This document shows positions 28,211 through 37,069 of a DNA stretch of 64,000 nucleotides, piece by piece. The stretch covers positions 372,001 to 436,000 of the forward strand of contig JADKIX010000003.1 in assembly GCA_016722635.1 (NCBI GenBank), in the 5' to 3' direction. Both the position numbers and the translations under genes were made by a program. This DNA is from Rhodospirillaceae bacterium (GTDB lineage Bacteria > Pseudomonadota > Alphaproteobacteria > JAEUKQ01). The first letter of the stretch is position 1. Each line of letters opens with the position of its first letter. The notes beneath the pieces were generated by a model that saw only the letters and a list, made by a program, of their open reading frames with translations, was not told the DNA's origin and searched no databases.

Positions 28211-29494
28211 TCAATTAGTTATTTGTTTTGCTTGATATTGACTGATCCGACGCTCAACTTCCGGCCTGAAATGCCGCATCAATCCCTGGATTGGCCAGGC
28301 AGCCGCGTCGCCCAAAGCGCAAATAGTATGTCCCTCGACCTGTTTGGTGACATCCAATAATAAATCAATTTCTGTAGTTTTGGCATTCCCGACCACTAAC
28401 CGCTCCATCACTCGCCACATCCAACCCGTACCTTCGCGGCAGGGTGTACATTGGCCACAACTTTCATGCATATAAAAATGCGATAAGCGCGCAATTGCCG
28501 CGACTAAATCAGTTGATTTGTCCATCACGATGACAGCCGCCGTTCCCAACCCTGATTTTACCTCCCGCAAACTATCAAAATCCATCAAAACCGTATCACA
28601 AATAGACTTAGGAATGAGTGGCACGGAAGCACCACCCGGAATAACCGCCAATAAATTATCCCACCCCCCTCTCACCCCACCTGCATATTTTTCAATTAGC
28701 TCGCGCAACGGGATTCCCATTTGCTCTTCCACATTGCAGGGTTTGTTCACATGTCCGGAAATGGAGAAAATCTTGGTTCCGGTATTTTTGGGGCGGCCCA
28801 AACCGCTCCACCACGCTGCACCCCGGCGCAAAATGGTTGGGGCAACCGCAATCGTTTCAACATTGTTGATCGTGGTTGGGGAACCATAAAGACCCATGGC
28901 CGCCGGAAAAGGCGGTTTTAGGCGGGGCATACCCTTTTTGCCTTCTAAACTTTCAAGTAAGGCCGTTTCTTCCCCGCAAATGTAAGCCCCTGCCCCTCGA
29001 TGCAAATAGATATTAAAATCAAAGCCACTGCCGCAAGCATTCTTGCCGATTAATCCGGCTTTATAAGCTTCATCAATGGCATATTGCACATGTTGTGCTT
29101 CTTGAAAAAACTCTCCCCGAATGTAGATGTAGCAGGTTTGGGCACCTATCGCAAAACTGGCCACCAAACAACCCTCCAGTAACAGATGAGGATCAAAACG
29201 TAAGATTTCCCGGTCTTTACAAGTACCCGGTTCCGATTCATCGGCATTTACCACCAAATAAGCGGATTTACCCTGTAAATCTTTGGGCATGAATGACCAC
29301 TTCATTCCGGCAGAGAACCCAGCCCCGCCCCGTCCGCGCAGATCAGATTTCTTAATTTCATCAATAATATAATCCCGGCCTTTGGCTAAGAACTGTTGGG
29401 TATTGTCCCAAATACCTCTTTTCTTAGCGCCTTCCAAGCGCCAATCCTCGGCACCATATAGATTTTTAAAAACCCTGTCTTCGTTGCGCAACAT
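28211..29494 (-). CDS. nuoF: NADH-quinone oxidoreductase subunit F
   Basis: NuoF holds the NADH site, FMN and cluster N3 of complex I. The 427-residue protein shows KSDLRGRGGAGFSAGMKW (NADH/FMN loop), VVNADESEPGTCKDRE, YIYIRGEF, GAGAYICGEETALLESLEGK, and the [4Fe-4S] motif ESCGQCTPCREGTGWM. All four expected cluster cysteines, including the later C in HTICALGDAAAWP, are present. nuoG follows after 27 bases. Confidence 0.96.
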   Translation of the reverse strand: MLRNEDRVFKNLYGAEDWRLEGAKKRGIWDNTQQFLAKGRDYIIDEIKKSDLRGRGGAGFSAGMKWSFMPKDLQGKSAYLVVNADESEPGTCKDREILRFDPHLLLEGCLVASFAIGAQTCYIYIRGEFFQEAQHVQYAIDEAYKAGLIGKNACGSGFDFNIYLHRGAGAYICGEETALLESLEGKKGMPRLKPPFPAAMGLYGSPTTINNVETIAVAPTILRRGAAWWSGLGRPKNTGTKIFSISGHVNKPCNVEEQMGIPLRELIEKYAGGVRGGWDNLLAVIPGGASVPLIPKSICDTVLMDFDSLREVKSGLGTAAVIVMDKSTDLVAAIARLSHFYMHESCGQCTPCREGTGWMWRVMERLVVGNAKTTEIDLLLDVTKQVEGHTICALGDAAAWPIQGLMRHFRPEVERRISQYQAKQITN

Positions 29495-29504
29495 ATTTCA
29501 ACCC

Positions 29505-30125
29505 TTATGAATTCTGATGACCAGGTTTTAAATTAAATAATGGGTCGGGCAAAGCCGTTTTTGAGTCATCTACCGCTAACGGGGCCGATCCTTGCCGGCC
29601 AATTTGGGAACCGATTTTCGGTTTTTGCCCAACTGCCAATTGATCCATCACTTTCATCAATGATTCCGGCGTTAGATCTTCATATAGATCATCGTTGATT
29701 TGCACAACCGGCGCATTGGCACAAGCCCCTAAACATTCAACCTCGTTCAGCGTAAAATTTCCATCCTTACTAGTTTGCCCTTTGGAAATCCCTAGTTTTT
29801 TCTGGCAGCTATTGGTTAATTCATCCGAACCCCTTAACCAGCAAGGCGTGGTACGACAAACTTGGATATGGAATTTACCAACCGATTTTAGGTTAAACAT
29901 ACTGTAAAAAGAAGCTACCTCATATACGCGCATCGGCGGCATATTTAAAATTTTCGCGACCGCTTCAATGGCTTCAGCTGGCAACCAGCCATCAGCCTGG
30001 CGTTGCGCCAAATCTAACAGCGGCAATACCGCGCTTGCCTGCCGGCCAGCGGGATATTTCTGGATAATTTTTTCAATCTTGCCCTTATGCTCGGCAGAAA
30101 ATTCGAATTTTTTTGTTTCCATCAT
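29505..30125 (-). CDS. nuoE: NADH-quinone oxidoreductase subunit E
   Basis: NuoE is the thioredoxin-fold [2Fe-2S] (N1a) subunit that works beside NuoF. The 206-residue protein has the cluster ligands in VCRTTPCWLRGS and ECLGACANAPVVQIND, and the helical N-terminus YPAGRQASAVLPLLDLAQRQ. The C-terminal tail of about 45 residues (GQKPKIGSQIGRQGSAPL onward) is longer than the E. coli protein but normal for alphaproteobacteria. It starts nine bases after the nuoD stop. Confidence 0.96.
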   Translation of the reverse strand: MMETKKFEFSAEHKGKIEKIIQKYPAGRQASAVLPLLDLAQRQADGWLPAEAIEAVAKILNMPPMRVYEVASFYSMFNLKSVGKFHIQVCRTTPCWLRGSDELTNSCQKKLGISKGQTSKDGNFTLNEVECLGACANAPVVQINDDLYEDLTPESLMKVMDQLAVGQKPKIGSQIGRQGSAPLAVDDSKTALPDPLFNLKPGHQNS

Positions 30126-30134
30126 CCTTACTTC

Positions 30135-31355
30135 TTATCGATCAATTTCACCAAAAACGATATCCATCGAGCCTAAAATGGCTACCGCGTCCGCTAACAT
30201 ATGGCCTTTACTAACGAAATCCATCGCTTGCAAATGGGGAAAACCTGGCGCTCGGATTTTGCAGCGATACGGCTTATTGCTACCATCAGCAATGAGGTAA
30301 ACGCCAAATTCACCCTTGGGCGCCTCAACTGCAGCATATGTTTCACCAGGCGGGACATGAAACCCTTCCGTATATAATTTAAAATGATGAATTAACGCCT
30401 CCATGGAACGTTTCATATCCGCCCGGCTGGGTGGAGCAATTTTCCGATTATCGCTTGTAACTGGACCGGTTGGCATTTGTTCAATACACTGATTAATGAT
30501 CCTTAAAGACTGGTGCAGTTCAGCCATCCGCACCAAGTAACGATCATAACAATCCCCGTGCTTACCAATGGGGATATCAAACTCCATCCGGTCATATACC
30601 ATATAAGGCTGGGATTTACGCAGATCCCAATCAACCCCTGACGCCCTTAACATCGGGCCTGTAAATCCCCAATTGATCGCATCAGCAGCACTGACAATCC
30701 CGATATCTACTAAGCGTTGCTTAAAAATACGGTTCTCATCCAACAAATTTTCCAGATCATGGATAAATTTAGGAAATTTCTTGGCCCAAGCGGCAATATC
30801 TTCCAGCAGCCCTTGCGGCAAATCCTGGTGGACACCGCCAGGGCGGTAGTAAGCCGCGTGCAAACGGGCCCCACTGACCCTTTCATAAAATTCCATTAAG
30901 ATTTCCCGCTGCTCAAAACACCATAAAAGCGGGGTAACCGCCCCCACATCATTGGCATAAGCCGGGATGTTCATTAAGTGATTAAGGATGCGGGTAATTT
31001 CATCAAAAAGCACCCTGATATATTGGGCACGGATGGGTACCGATAACTTCAATAGCTTTTCGATCCCCAAAACGAACGCATGTTCTTGGCACATCGGCGA
31101 TACATAATCCAAGCGATCAAAATAAGGGATTGCCTGTACATAGGTCTTGTGCTCGATCAGCTTTTCCGTTCCCCGATGCAGTAAACCAATATGGGGATCC
31201 AAACGCTGGACAATTTCCCCATCCATTTCCATAATCAACCGTAATACGCCATGCGCCGCTGGATGTTGCGGGCCGAAGTTCATCAGCAATGGGTTGCCCG
31301 TGATTTCCTTAACTACCCTTTTGGTTTCGCCTGGTTCGGGTTGCACTTTTGTCAC
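30135..31355 (-). CDS. nuoD: NADH-quinone oxidoreductase subunit D
   Basis: NuoD (49-kDa subunit) lines the quinone-binding site with NuoB. The 406-residue protein has NFGPQHPAAHGVLRLIMEMD with the quinone-site His, HRGTEKLIEHKTYVQAIPYF, YDRYLVRMAELHQSLRII, and the C-terminal MDIVFGEIDR. It starts at a GTG whose last base plus the next two form the nuoC stop (GTGA), so translation is coupled. It is separate from NuoC, unlike the fused NuoCD of E. coli. Confidence 0.96.
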   Translation of the reverse strand: MTKVQPEPGETKRVVKEITGNPLLMNFGPQHPAAHGVLRLIMEMDGEIVQRLDPHIGLLHRGTEKLIEHKTYVQAIPYFDRLDYVSPMCQEHAFVLGIEKLLKLSVPIRAQYIRVLFDEITRILNHLMNIPAYANDVGAVTPLLWCFEQREILMEFYERVSGARLHAAYYRPGGVHQDLPQGLLEDIAAWAKKFPKFIHDLENLLDENRIFKQRLVDIGIVSAADAINWGFTGPMLRASGVDWDLRKSQPYMVYDRMEFDIPIGKHGDCYDRYLVRMAELHQSLRIINQCIEQMPTGPVTSDNRKIAPPSRADMKRSMEALIHHFKLYTEGFHVPPGETYAAVEAPKGEFGVYLIADGSNKPYRCKIRAPGFPHLQAMDFVSKGHMLADAVAILGSMDIVFGEIDR

Positions 31356-31984
31356 GGCTTTGATCCTTTTGCTTTTTCATCACCCGGTAATTGCAATATC
31401 CCCTCCCAAGGGCTGATAAAATCAAAACGGCGGAATTCTTGAGCAAGTTTGACAGGTTCATACACGACTTTTTTCTGCACTTCATCGTACCGCACTTCAA
31501 CGTAACCAGTTAACGGAAAGTCTTTGCGCAGCGGATGCCCTTCGAAACCGTAATCAGTCAATAACCGACGCATATCGGGGTTACCCTCGAAAGGTATGCC
31601 AAATAAATCCCATGTTTCCCGCTCATACCAACCCGCATTTGGGAATAGATCAACGATTGAAGGTGCAGGCTCGCCAACCGACAGCGGTAATTTCAAGCGG
31701 ACGCGTATGTTGTTCCGTAAGCTCAACAGATGATAGACAACTTCAAAACGTTTCGGTCGCGACGGATGATCTACACCACATATATCAATCAATTGATCAA
31801 AAAGGCAGCTGGTATCTTGTTTTAAGAACATTAACAACTGTTTTATATTTACAGGCGAGCACGCTAAGGTTAGCTCATTCAACGGCCAGGTAATTTGAAG
31901 AAAATTCTCCGGAAATTGTTGCTGAACAGCTTTAGCCACCAATTGTAATCGCATTTGCTGATTTTCAAATAGGCTATTATTCAT
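31352..31984 (-). CDS. nuoC: NADH-quinone oxidoreductase subunit C
   Basis: NuoC (30-kDa subunit) is a structural part of the peripheral arm of complex I beside NuoD. The 210-residue protein contains FDQLIDICGVDHPSRPKRFE, YHLLSLRNNIRVRLK, WYERETWDLFGIPFEGNPDM and RRLLTDYGFEGHPLRKDFPL, the family signature. It lies 15 bases after nuoB. Confidence 0.96.
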   Translation of the reverse strand: MNNSLFENQQMRLQLVAKAVQQQFPENFLQITWPLNELTLACSPVNIKQLLMFLKQDTSCLFDQLIDICGVDHPSRPKRFEVVYHLLSLRNNIRVRLKLPLSVGEPAPSIVDLFPNAGWYERETWDLFGIPFEGNPDMRRLLTDYGFEGHPLRKDFPLTGYVEVRYDEVQKKVVYEPVKLAQEFRRFDFISPWEGILQLPGDEKAKGSKP

Positions 31985-31999
31985 AGCAGCATGTTCCTA

Positions 32000-32551
32000 T
32001 CATGAGCGGGCAATCGTGCCAGTGCGGCGAATTTTTCGCTGCAGCTGCAGGATGCCATATAATAAAGCCTCAGCGGTAGGCGGACAGCCTGGCACATAAA
32101 TATCGACCGGGACAATCCGGTCACAACCACGTACCACAGAATAGGAATAATGGTAATACCCGCCCCCATTGGCACAAGAACCCATGGAGATTACCCAGCG
32201 CGGTTCTGCCATTTGGTCGTACACTTTACGTAAAGCTGGGGCCATTTTATTGGTTAAAGTACCGGCCACAATCATCACATCCGACTGGCGGGGGGACGCA
32301 CGCGGAAAAATACCAAACCGGTCCAAATCATAGCGCGGCATATAGGCATGCATCATTTCTACGGCACAGCAAGCCAACCCAAAAGTCATCGGCCATAAGG
32401 AACCGGTACGCCCCCAATTAACCAATTTATCTAATTGCGCCACCACGAAACCCTTATCCGCCACATCGGCAGAAACCGCTTGCAATAGTTCGTCAGGCGT
32501 GGCTTTTTCCGGCAATTTCGCCGTTGCTGGCAATAATGATTCTATTCCCAT
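32000..32551 (-). CDS. nuoB: NADH-quinone oxidoreductase subunit B
   Basis: NuoB carries the terminal [4Fe-4S] cluster N2 that reduces quinone. The 183-residue protein has the ligands in GLACCAVEMMH (two adjacent Cys), GSCANGGGYYHYSYSVVRGC and VPGCPPTAEALLYGI. The open frame reaches 37 codons further upstream inside nuoA; the ATG at 32551 (MGIESLLPATAKLPEKATPD) gives the normal length and overlaps the nuoA end by ten bases. Confidence 0.95.
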   Translation of the reverse strand: MGIESLLPATAKLPEKATPDELLQAVSADVADKGFVVAQLDKLVNWGRTGSLWPMTFGLACCAVEMMHAYMPRYDLDRFGIFPRASPRQSDVMIVAGTLTNKMAPALRKVYDQMAEPRWVISMGSCANGGGYYHYSYSVVRGCDRIVPVDIYVPGCPPTAEALLYGILQLQRKIRRTGTIARS

Positions 32552-32907
32552 TCCAAAGCCCCTTTCTTCCACTCGTAAATAAACCCGATGGTCAAAATAC
32601 CCAGAAACATCATCATCGACCAAAAGCCGAAGGTGCCTATCGCACTTAATGAAATCGCCCAAGGAAAGAGGAAGGCCACCTCTAGATCAAAAATAATAAA
32701 CAGGATTGAAACCAAATAAAACCGTACATCAAAAGGGCGACGCGCATCATCAAAAGGTTCAAATCCGCATTCGTAAGAGCTTAGTTTCTCGGCATCCGGC
32801 TTTTGCCAGGCCGCTATCAAGGACGCCGCAACCACAGCACCGGAAATAACAAAAGCGACCCCTAAGAAAACCACAACCGGTAAATATTGCCCTAACAATT
32901 CTTGCAT
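32542..32907 (-). CDS. nuoA: NADH-quinone oxidoreductase subunit A
   Basis: NuoA is a three-helix membrane subunit of complex I. The 121-residue protein contains KLSSYECGFEPFDDARRPFD and VRFYLVSILFIIFDLEVAFL, the family signature, and ends in FIYEWKKGALEWE. It is the first gene of the nuo operon; a good sigma-70-type promoter lies about 40 bases upstream of its ATG (32944-32971). Confidence 0.96.
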   Translation of the reverse strand: MQELLGQYLPVVVFLGVAFVISGAVVAASLIAAWQKPDAEKLSSYECGFEPFDDARRPFDVRFYLVSILFIIFDLEVAFLFPWAISLSAIGTFGFWSMMMFLGILTIGFIYEWKKGALEWE

Positions 32908-32936
32908 ATGCGAAAATACCTAAATGAAAAATAATC

Positions 32937-32971
32937 CTTCATGGTTATAGGGTATTCTATTATTTTTTCAA
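32937..32971 (-). promoter_or_regulatory. Promoter of the nuo operon
   Basis: On the minus strand TTGAAA (32966-32971) and TATAAC (32944-32949) are each one mismatch from the -35 and -10 consensus and are 16 bases apart. The predicted start near 32937 gives a leader of about 30 bases before the nuoA ATG. No operator-like repeat is visible. Confidence 0.6.
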
Positions 32972-32982
32972 CCAACAAAGTA

Positions 32983-33183
32983 TCATGATTGCGGATTGGA
33001 GTCGCGTTTTTTATCGCTTCGTTTTGATCTTGCGATTATTTGCCACAAGCCTATCAACCCTAATATCACGCCGCCTATAATAAACGGGCGCAAGGCTAAA
33101 TCAATCACTACGATATTGGTCGAGAATACAAGTAAAATTACCCCAATACTCACAGAAAAAAAGCCAAAAATTAACCATAGCAT
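32983..33183 (-). CDS. Small two-helix membrane protein, function unknown
   Basis: A 66-residue frame with two hydrophobic segments (LWLIFGFFSVSIGVILLVF and PFIIGGVILGLIGLWQIIA) joined by a short loop and ending in a basic, charged tail (RSKRSDKKRDSNPQS). The positive tail after the second helix suggests both ends are cytoplasmic. I recognise no family. It stops 34 bases before the nuoA coding side of the nuo promoter. The frame could be chance, but the helix-loop-helix-basic-tail layout looks like a real small membrane protein. Confidence 0.45.
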   Translation of the reverse strand: MLWLIFGFFSVSIGVILLVFSTNIVVIDLALRPFIIGGVILGLIGLWQIIARSKRSDKKRDSNPQS

Positions 33184-33455
33184 ATAGAAGTTCTTTCAGA
33201 TTTTACGGTTTCTAAACAGGTTGGTCGAGCTTCCCATTATCACCTTAAGAAAACAAATGGGCAAATTAAAAAATAAGCCTAAATAAACGAGCGAGTGGCT
33301 TGAATAACTTACATCAAAGAAAACCTGATCTGCAGCGGAAGGGGTATAGAAATTTTTGGTTATAACAAGCATTATTCTAAAAATATCCTGCAAATAGATA
33401 AGTTTTTTACCTCTTCCCTTTTCTTTGTATATTTTGCAGCGAAATACTTTTTAAC

Positions 33456-33596
33456 TTACTCCCACTCCATAGTGGCCGGTGGTTTGGTTGAGATATCATA
33501 AACCACCCGCGATACGTCTGGCACTTCGTTGACAATCCGCGAAGAAATGTTTTGTAAAACATCATAAGGTAGTTTCGCCCAGGTTGAGGTCATGAT
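33456..33596 (-). pseudogene. Displaced duplicate of the guaA 3' end (46 codons plus stop)
   Basis: This 141-base segment repeats the last 141 bases of guaA (34148-34288) in the same orientation, 692 bases away. The two copies differ at four positions only, and all four are third-codon-position synonymous changes (in the codons for P, D, V and the last E). Sequence similarity stops abruptly at 33597 upstream. The piece has no start and is not expressed as a separate gene. Together with the full copy it flanks the GNAT gene as a direct repeat, the arrangement left by insertion of a DNA cassette that brought its own guaA 3' end. Confidence 0.9.
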
Positions 33597-33611
33597 TCCG
33601 TCTTATCGCTT

Positions 33612-34142
33612 CTAAAAATTATCAACAGACAGATCATGAGTTATCACCACATCTGTCAGGCTGCTTCCTATAATATCCACCCTTTTGCCGTTTAGCCGCA
33701 ATGCCAGAGATATGGACTTCTCATTACTGGGATCAATGTAATTGACCAAACGGTTCCAACCGAGTTCGGTTTTTGCCCATTTCATGACAGCCTTAGCTGC
33801 TTCAAATGCGATGCCCCTTCCTTCTGCTTCAGGAACGACAAACCAGCCTAACTCGGGTTCAGGATATCCTTCGGGTTGATAAATACCAACCTCACCTAAA
33901 AAACGCCCACTACTCTTTTCATCTACCCCAAAGGGTCCAAAACCCTTCAGCAACCAACTAGCGACATCTGAAGACCAAATCCGCCATGCTTGCTCCCTAC
34001 TCATAGGTCCATCTTCCCAACGTGACCTGTCGGATTCATAAAAGCGTGCAATATGCTCGAAATCTGGCAGTCTAGGAAGACGCAGGATTAAACGCTCGGT
34101 ATGTAGAATAGGCACTTTATCCGCCCTATCTTTAAAGATCAT
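33612..34142 (-). CDS. GNAT-family N-acetyltransferase (RimJ/RimL type)
   Basis: A 176-residue acetyl-CoA-dependent acetyltransferase of the RimJ/RimL-like GNAT branch. It has ILHTERLILRLPRLPDFEHI (typical start), FLGEVGIYQP (beta-4), PELGWFVVPEAEGRGIAFEA with the acetyl-CoA loop (Q/R-x-x-G-x-G/A as EGRGIA), and YIDPSNEKSISLALRLNGK. The substrate is unknown; relatives act on small molecules or ribosomal proteins. The ATG lies five bases after the guaA stop. The gene is enclosed by two copies of the guaA 3' end, so it is probably an acquired accessory gene expressed by read-through from guaBA. Confidence 0.88.
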   Translation of the reverse strand: MIFKDRADKVPILHTERLILRLPRLPDFEHIARFYESDRSRWEDGPMSREQAWRIWSSDVASWLLKGFGPFGVDEKSSGRFLGEVGIYQPEGYPEPELGWFVVPEAEGRGIAFEAAKAVMKWAKTELGWNRLVNYIDPSNEKSISLALRLNGKRVDIIGSSLTDVVITHDLSVDNF

Positions 34143-34147
34143 AAGCT

Positions 34148-35644
34148 TTATTCCCACTCCATAGTGGCCGGTGGTTTGGTTGAGATATCATAAACCACCC
34201 GCGAAACATCAGGCACTTCGTTGACAATCCGCGAAGAAATGTTTTGTAAAACATCATAAGGTAGTTTCGCCCAGGTTGAGGTCATGATATCAAGCGATTC
34301 ATAGGCCCTGATGGCCACAACTTCGGCAAATATCCCCTCATCACCCTTAACGGCGGTACTATGGGCACCGGTCATCACCGGGAAACATTGGAAAAGTCGA
34401 TGATAAATATCAGCTTTTTGCAGTTCGTCGGCCAAAATTGAGTCTGCCAATTTGACTTGGTTTAACCTTTTTTCAGTAACCTCCCCACGGATACGCACGG
34501 CGTACCCAGGGCCTGGAAATGGGTGTTCCATCAGCACTTTATCAGGAATACCCAGAATTTTGCCGATTTCGCGCACTTCATCTTTATAATATTCCCGTAC
34601 AGGCTCCAGCAATTGTAGTGATAATTTTTCTGGTAGACCGCCCACATTGTGATGCGATTTGATTTTTGAAGCCAATTTTGTACCCTGGGATTCAATGACA
34701 TCAGAATAGATCGTACCCTGGGCCAAGAACTTGACCCCTGGATATTTCAGGGCTTCGCGCTCAAACAAATCAATATATAATTTGCCAATAATTTTCCTTT
34801 TCTGCTCGGGATCTGTAACATCCCGGAGCGAATCCAAAAACAATTTTTCCGCATGGATAATGGTGGCGTTTTTAAATAAAGAAACAACCCTTTCCTTAGT
34901 TCCTTGTCGCATGAGGCCGTTTTCAACGTAAAGAAGGTGAAGTTTAGAATGGATGGCCCGGTCAATTAAGGTTGCAACCACGGTTGAATCCACCCCCCCC
35001 GATATCGCACAGATAACCTCATGCCCCGCCACTTGCGTGCGGATTTTTTCAAGAATTGCCGGAACGTCAATATCCTTAGGTATGGCACTGCATCCAGCCA
35101 CCTTGATGGCAAAAAACCGCAAGATATCAAACCCTTGCTCCGTATCATTTAATTCAGGGTGAAATTGGATGCCATAAAAACGTTTTTGCAGGTGGATAGC
35201 GGCCGCACAATCCACATTTTTGGTGGATCCAGCAATTGTAAAGCCCGCGGGGATCTGCTGAACCGAATCGCCGTGGGACATGATCACGCTGAAAGCGGTT
35301 TTCCCCAGGTGAAAGATGTTGTCAACAAACTGGATTTTTTCAGGGCCATATTCTTTCCGCTCCGAAACCACCTTGCCACCGAGTATTTTGGCCATTAATT
35401 GCCAACCGTAACAAATGCCAAGAATGGGGATTTTCAAATCAAAGATCTTGGGGGAGAGAGTGGGCGAATTCGTGCCGTTAACCGACGCTGGCCCCCCTGA
35501 AAAAATCAATCCCTTAGGTTTTAAAGTCGTTATTTTACTTAGCACATCATCCGGCGACGCATAAGCCACGGCCACCCCGAATTTTTTCAACCGTCGACCG
35601 ATCATATGGGCGGTTTGCGAGCCGAAATCAACAATGACAATCAT
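34148..35644 (-). CDS. guaA: GMP synthase (glutamine-hydrolysing)
   Basis: GuaA converts XMP to GMP using glutamine and ATP. The 498-residue protein has an N-terminal class I glutaminase (FSGGPASVNG, catalytic Cys in ILGICYGWQLMAK, His-Glu in IQFHPELNDT), an ATP-pyrophosphatase domain (VICAISGGVDSTVVATLI), and the GMP-synthase C-terminal dimerisation domain ending ISTKPPATMEWE. The frame opens at a TTG four codons earlier, but the ATG at 35644 is the natural start. It follows guaB closely, forming a guaBA unit. Its last 141 bases are duplicated at 33456-33596, so the present 3' end may have come with an inserted cassette. Confidence 0.96.
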   Translation of the reverse strand: MIVIVDFGSQTAHMIGRRLKKFGVAVAYASPDDVLSKITTLKPKGLIFSGGPASVNGTNSPTLSPKIFDLKIPILGICYGWQLMAKILGGKVVSERKEYGPEKIQFVDNIFHLGKTAFSVIMSHGDSVQQIPAGFTIAGSTKNVDCAAAIHLQKRFYGIQFHPELNDTEQGFDILRFFAIKVAGCSAIPKDIDVPAILEKIRTQVAGHEVICAISGGVDSTVVATLIDRAIHSKLHLLYVENGLMRQGTKERVVSLFKNATIIHAEKLFLDSLRDVTDPEQKRKIIGKLYIDLFEREALKYPGVKFLAQGTIYSDVIESQGTKLASKIKSHHNVGGLPEKLSLQLLEPVREYYKDEVREIGKILGIPDKVLMEHPFPGPGYAVRIRGEVTEKRLNQVKLADSILADELQKADIYHRLFQCFPVMTGAHSTAVKGDEGIFAEVVAIRAYESLDIMTSTWAKLPYDVLQNISSRIVNEVPDVSRVVYDISTKPPATMEWE

Positions 35645-35656
35645 ATGTTTTTCCAA

Positions 35657-36733
35657 TCATGGGTTTTGAATAATGGAATGGGGATTTGATTCAGCCATTC
35701 CTGCCGACGTGATGGTTACGAATTGCGCCTTTTCTTGAAGCGCTTTGATATTAGCGGCCCCCAGATAGCCACAACCCGATCTTATGCCCCCCAAAATCTG
35801 ATACAGCCAATCTTTCAAAGGCCCACGACTGGGAATCAAACCCTCCACCCCTTCTGGCACCAATTTTTGTTTCTCACCAACGGTATAATGTTGACCATAG
35901 CGCGCAGCGCTTCCCTGGACCATCGATTTGACCGAACCCATCCCCCGGTAGGATTTATAGGACACCTTATTATATTCAACCAATTCACCCACCGATTCAT
36001 CCGTACCCGCGAGTAAGGAGCCCAGCATCACCGCAGAGGCCCCTGCCGCCAGCGCTTTCACAATATCACCACTATTGCGGATACCGCCATCGGCAATAAT
36101 GGGGCGCTTATATTCACGGGCGGCCTTTGCACATTCAAAAATTGCCGACAATTGGGGAACACCCACACCGGAAACAATCCGGGTCGTGCAAATGGAGCCG
36201 GAGCCCATCCCAACCTTGACCACATCAGCCCCGGCCTCAAAAAGCGCCTTGGCCCCTTCATAGGTGGCAACATTTCCGGAAATCAGGCAAATAGCTGGGT
36301 AACGCTGTTTAATAAATTTCGTTGTTTCCATGATATTTTTGGTGTGCCCATGCGCCGAATCAATGCACATGACATGGGGCTTGAGTTGGGCCAGCGTTTC
36401 CACCCGGCTTTCAAAATCTGCCCCGAAACCGACCGCCACCCCAACCTTAACCTTGGCCTCAAGGGCAATTTTCAGTTGCCTCACCTGCTCGGCAATACTT
36501 AAATTGCGGTGCAAAACCCCTAAACCCCCCATTTTTCCTAAAGCAACCAACATATTGCTTTCGGTCAATGTGTCCATTGGGGCCGATAGAATAGGAATGT
36601 TTAAGGACAGCCCTTTGGCTAGTTCTGCAGACAAACTGACATCCAGGGGGGTGATGTCCGAATAAGCTGGCAGCAGCAAGACATCATCAAAAGTTAGGTA
36701 ATGGGGTAAGGTTTTGAAATTTGGGTTAATCAT
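35657..36733 (-). CDS. guaB: IMP dehydrogenase lacking the CBS (Bateman) domain
   Basis: IMPDH oxidises IMP to XMP with NAD, the rate-limiting step of GMP synthesis. The 358-residue protein has the start YLTFDDVLLLPAYSDITPLD, the catalytic loop GSGSICTTRIVSGVGVPQ with the active Cys, IADGGIRNSGDI, AVMLGSLLAGTDE, and the IMPDH flap YRGMGSVKSM...SAARYGQ and VPEGVEGLIPSRGPL. After IHKN-type sequence (LHRNLSIAEQVRQLKIALE) it goes directly to VGVAVGFGADF: the two CBS repeats, about 120 residues in typical bacterial IMPDH, are absent. GMP reductase is a similar length, but the Arg-Tyr flap and guaA neighbour favour IMPDH. The ATG at 36733 fits better than the frame's first start at 36787. Confidence 0.9.
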   Translation of the reverse strand: MINPNFKTLPHYLTFDDVLLLPAYSDITPLDVSLSAELAKGLSLNIPILSAPMDTLTESNMLVALGKMGGLGVLHRNLSIAEQVRQLKIALEAKVKVGVAVGFGADFESRVETLAQLKPHVMCIDSAHGHTKNIMETTKFIKQRYPAICLISGNVATYEGAKALFEAGADVVKVGMGSGSICTTRIVSGVGVPQLSAIFECAKAAREYKRPIIADGGIRNSGDIVKALAAGASAVMLGSLLAGTDESVGELVEYNKVSYKSYRGMGSVKSMVQGSAARYGQHYTVGEKQKLVPEGVEGLIPSRGPLKDWLYQILGGIRSGCGYLGAANIKALQEKAQFVTITSAGMAESNPHSIIQNP

Positions 36734-37069
36734 GCTGCACCAAGCTTGCATAAGTGGCTGTTTGGTTCGCCTGCCGCAAATTCTCAAGATTTAAAATGTT
36801 TTTTTGATACGGGATGGTAGGTATTTTACATAGGGAAATCAGGTACATCTCGTGCCCCTCGCTGTTGATTGTCAACAAAAACCCTCAATCATCTTTTGCT
36901 TTAACCAGCATCATGACTAACCGGCTTAAAGCGTTTGGACGTTTATAAGGATAAAATGGCCTCTCGTCCAGCACAATCATTGATTGGCGGCAACAAGCCT
37001 GCCAGCAGCCAAGACTAAGACTTAATATCTTGATCAGCCCGAATGAATTTTTGAAAATATTGAAGGTTG
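36734..37069. other. Intergenic region between guaB and the tracrRNA
   Basis: About 330 bases with no supported gene. It must contain the guaB promoter, reading left, and the end of the tracrRNA transcript. I see no purine riboswitch and no strong hairpin with a T-run. Confidence 0.5.
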
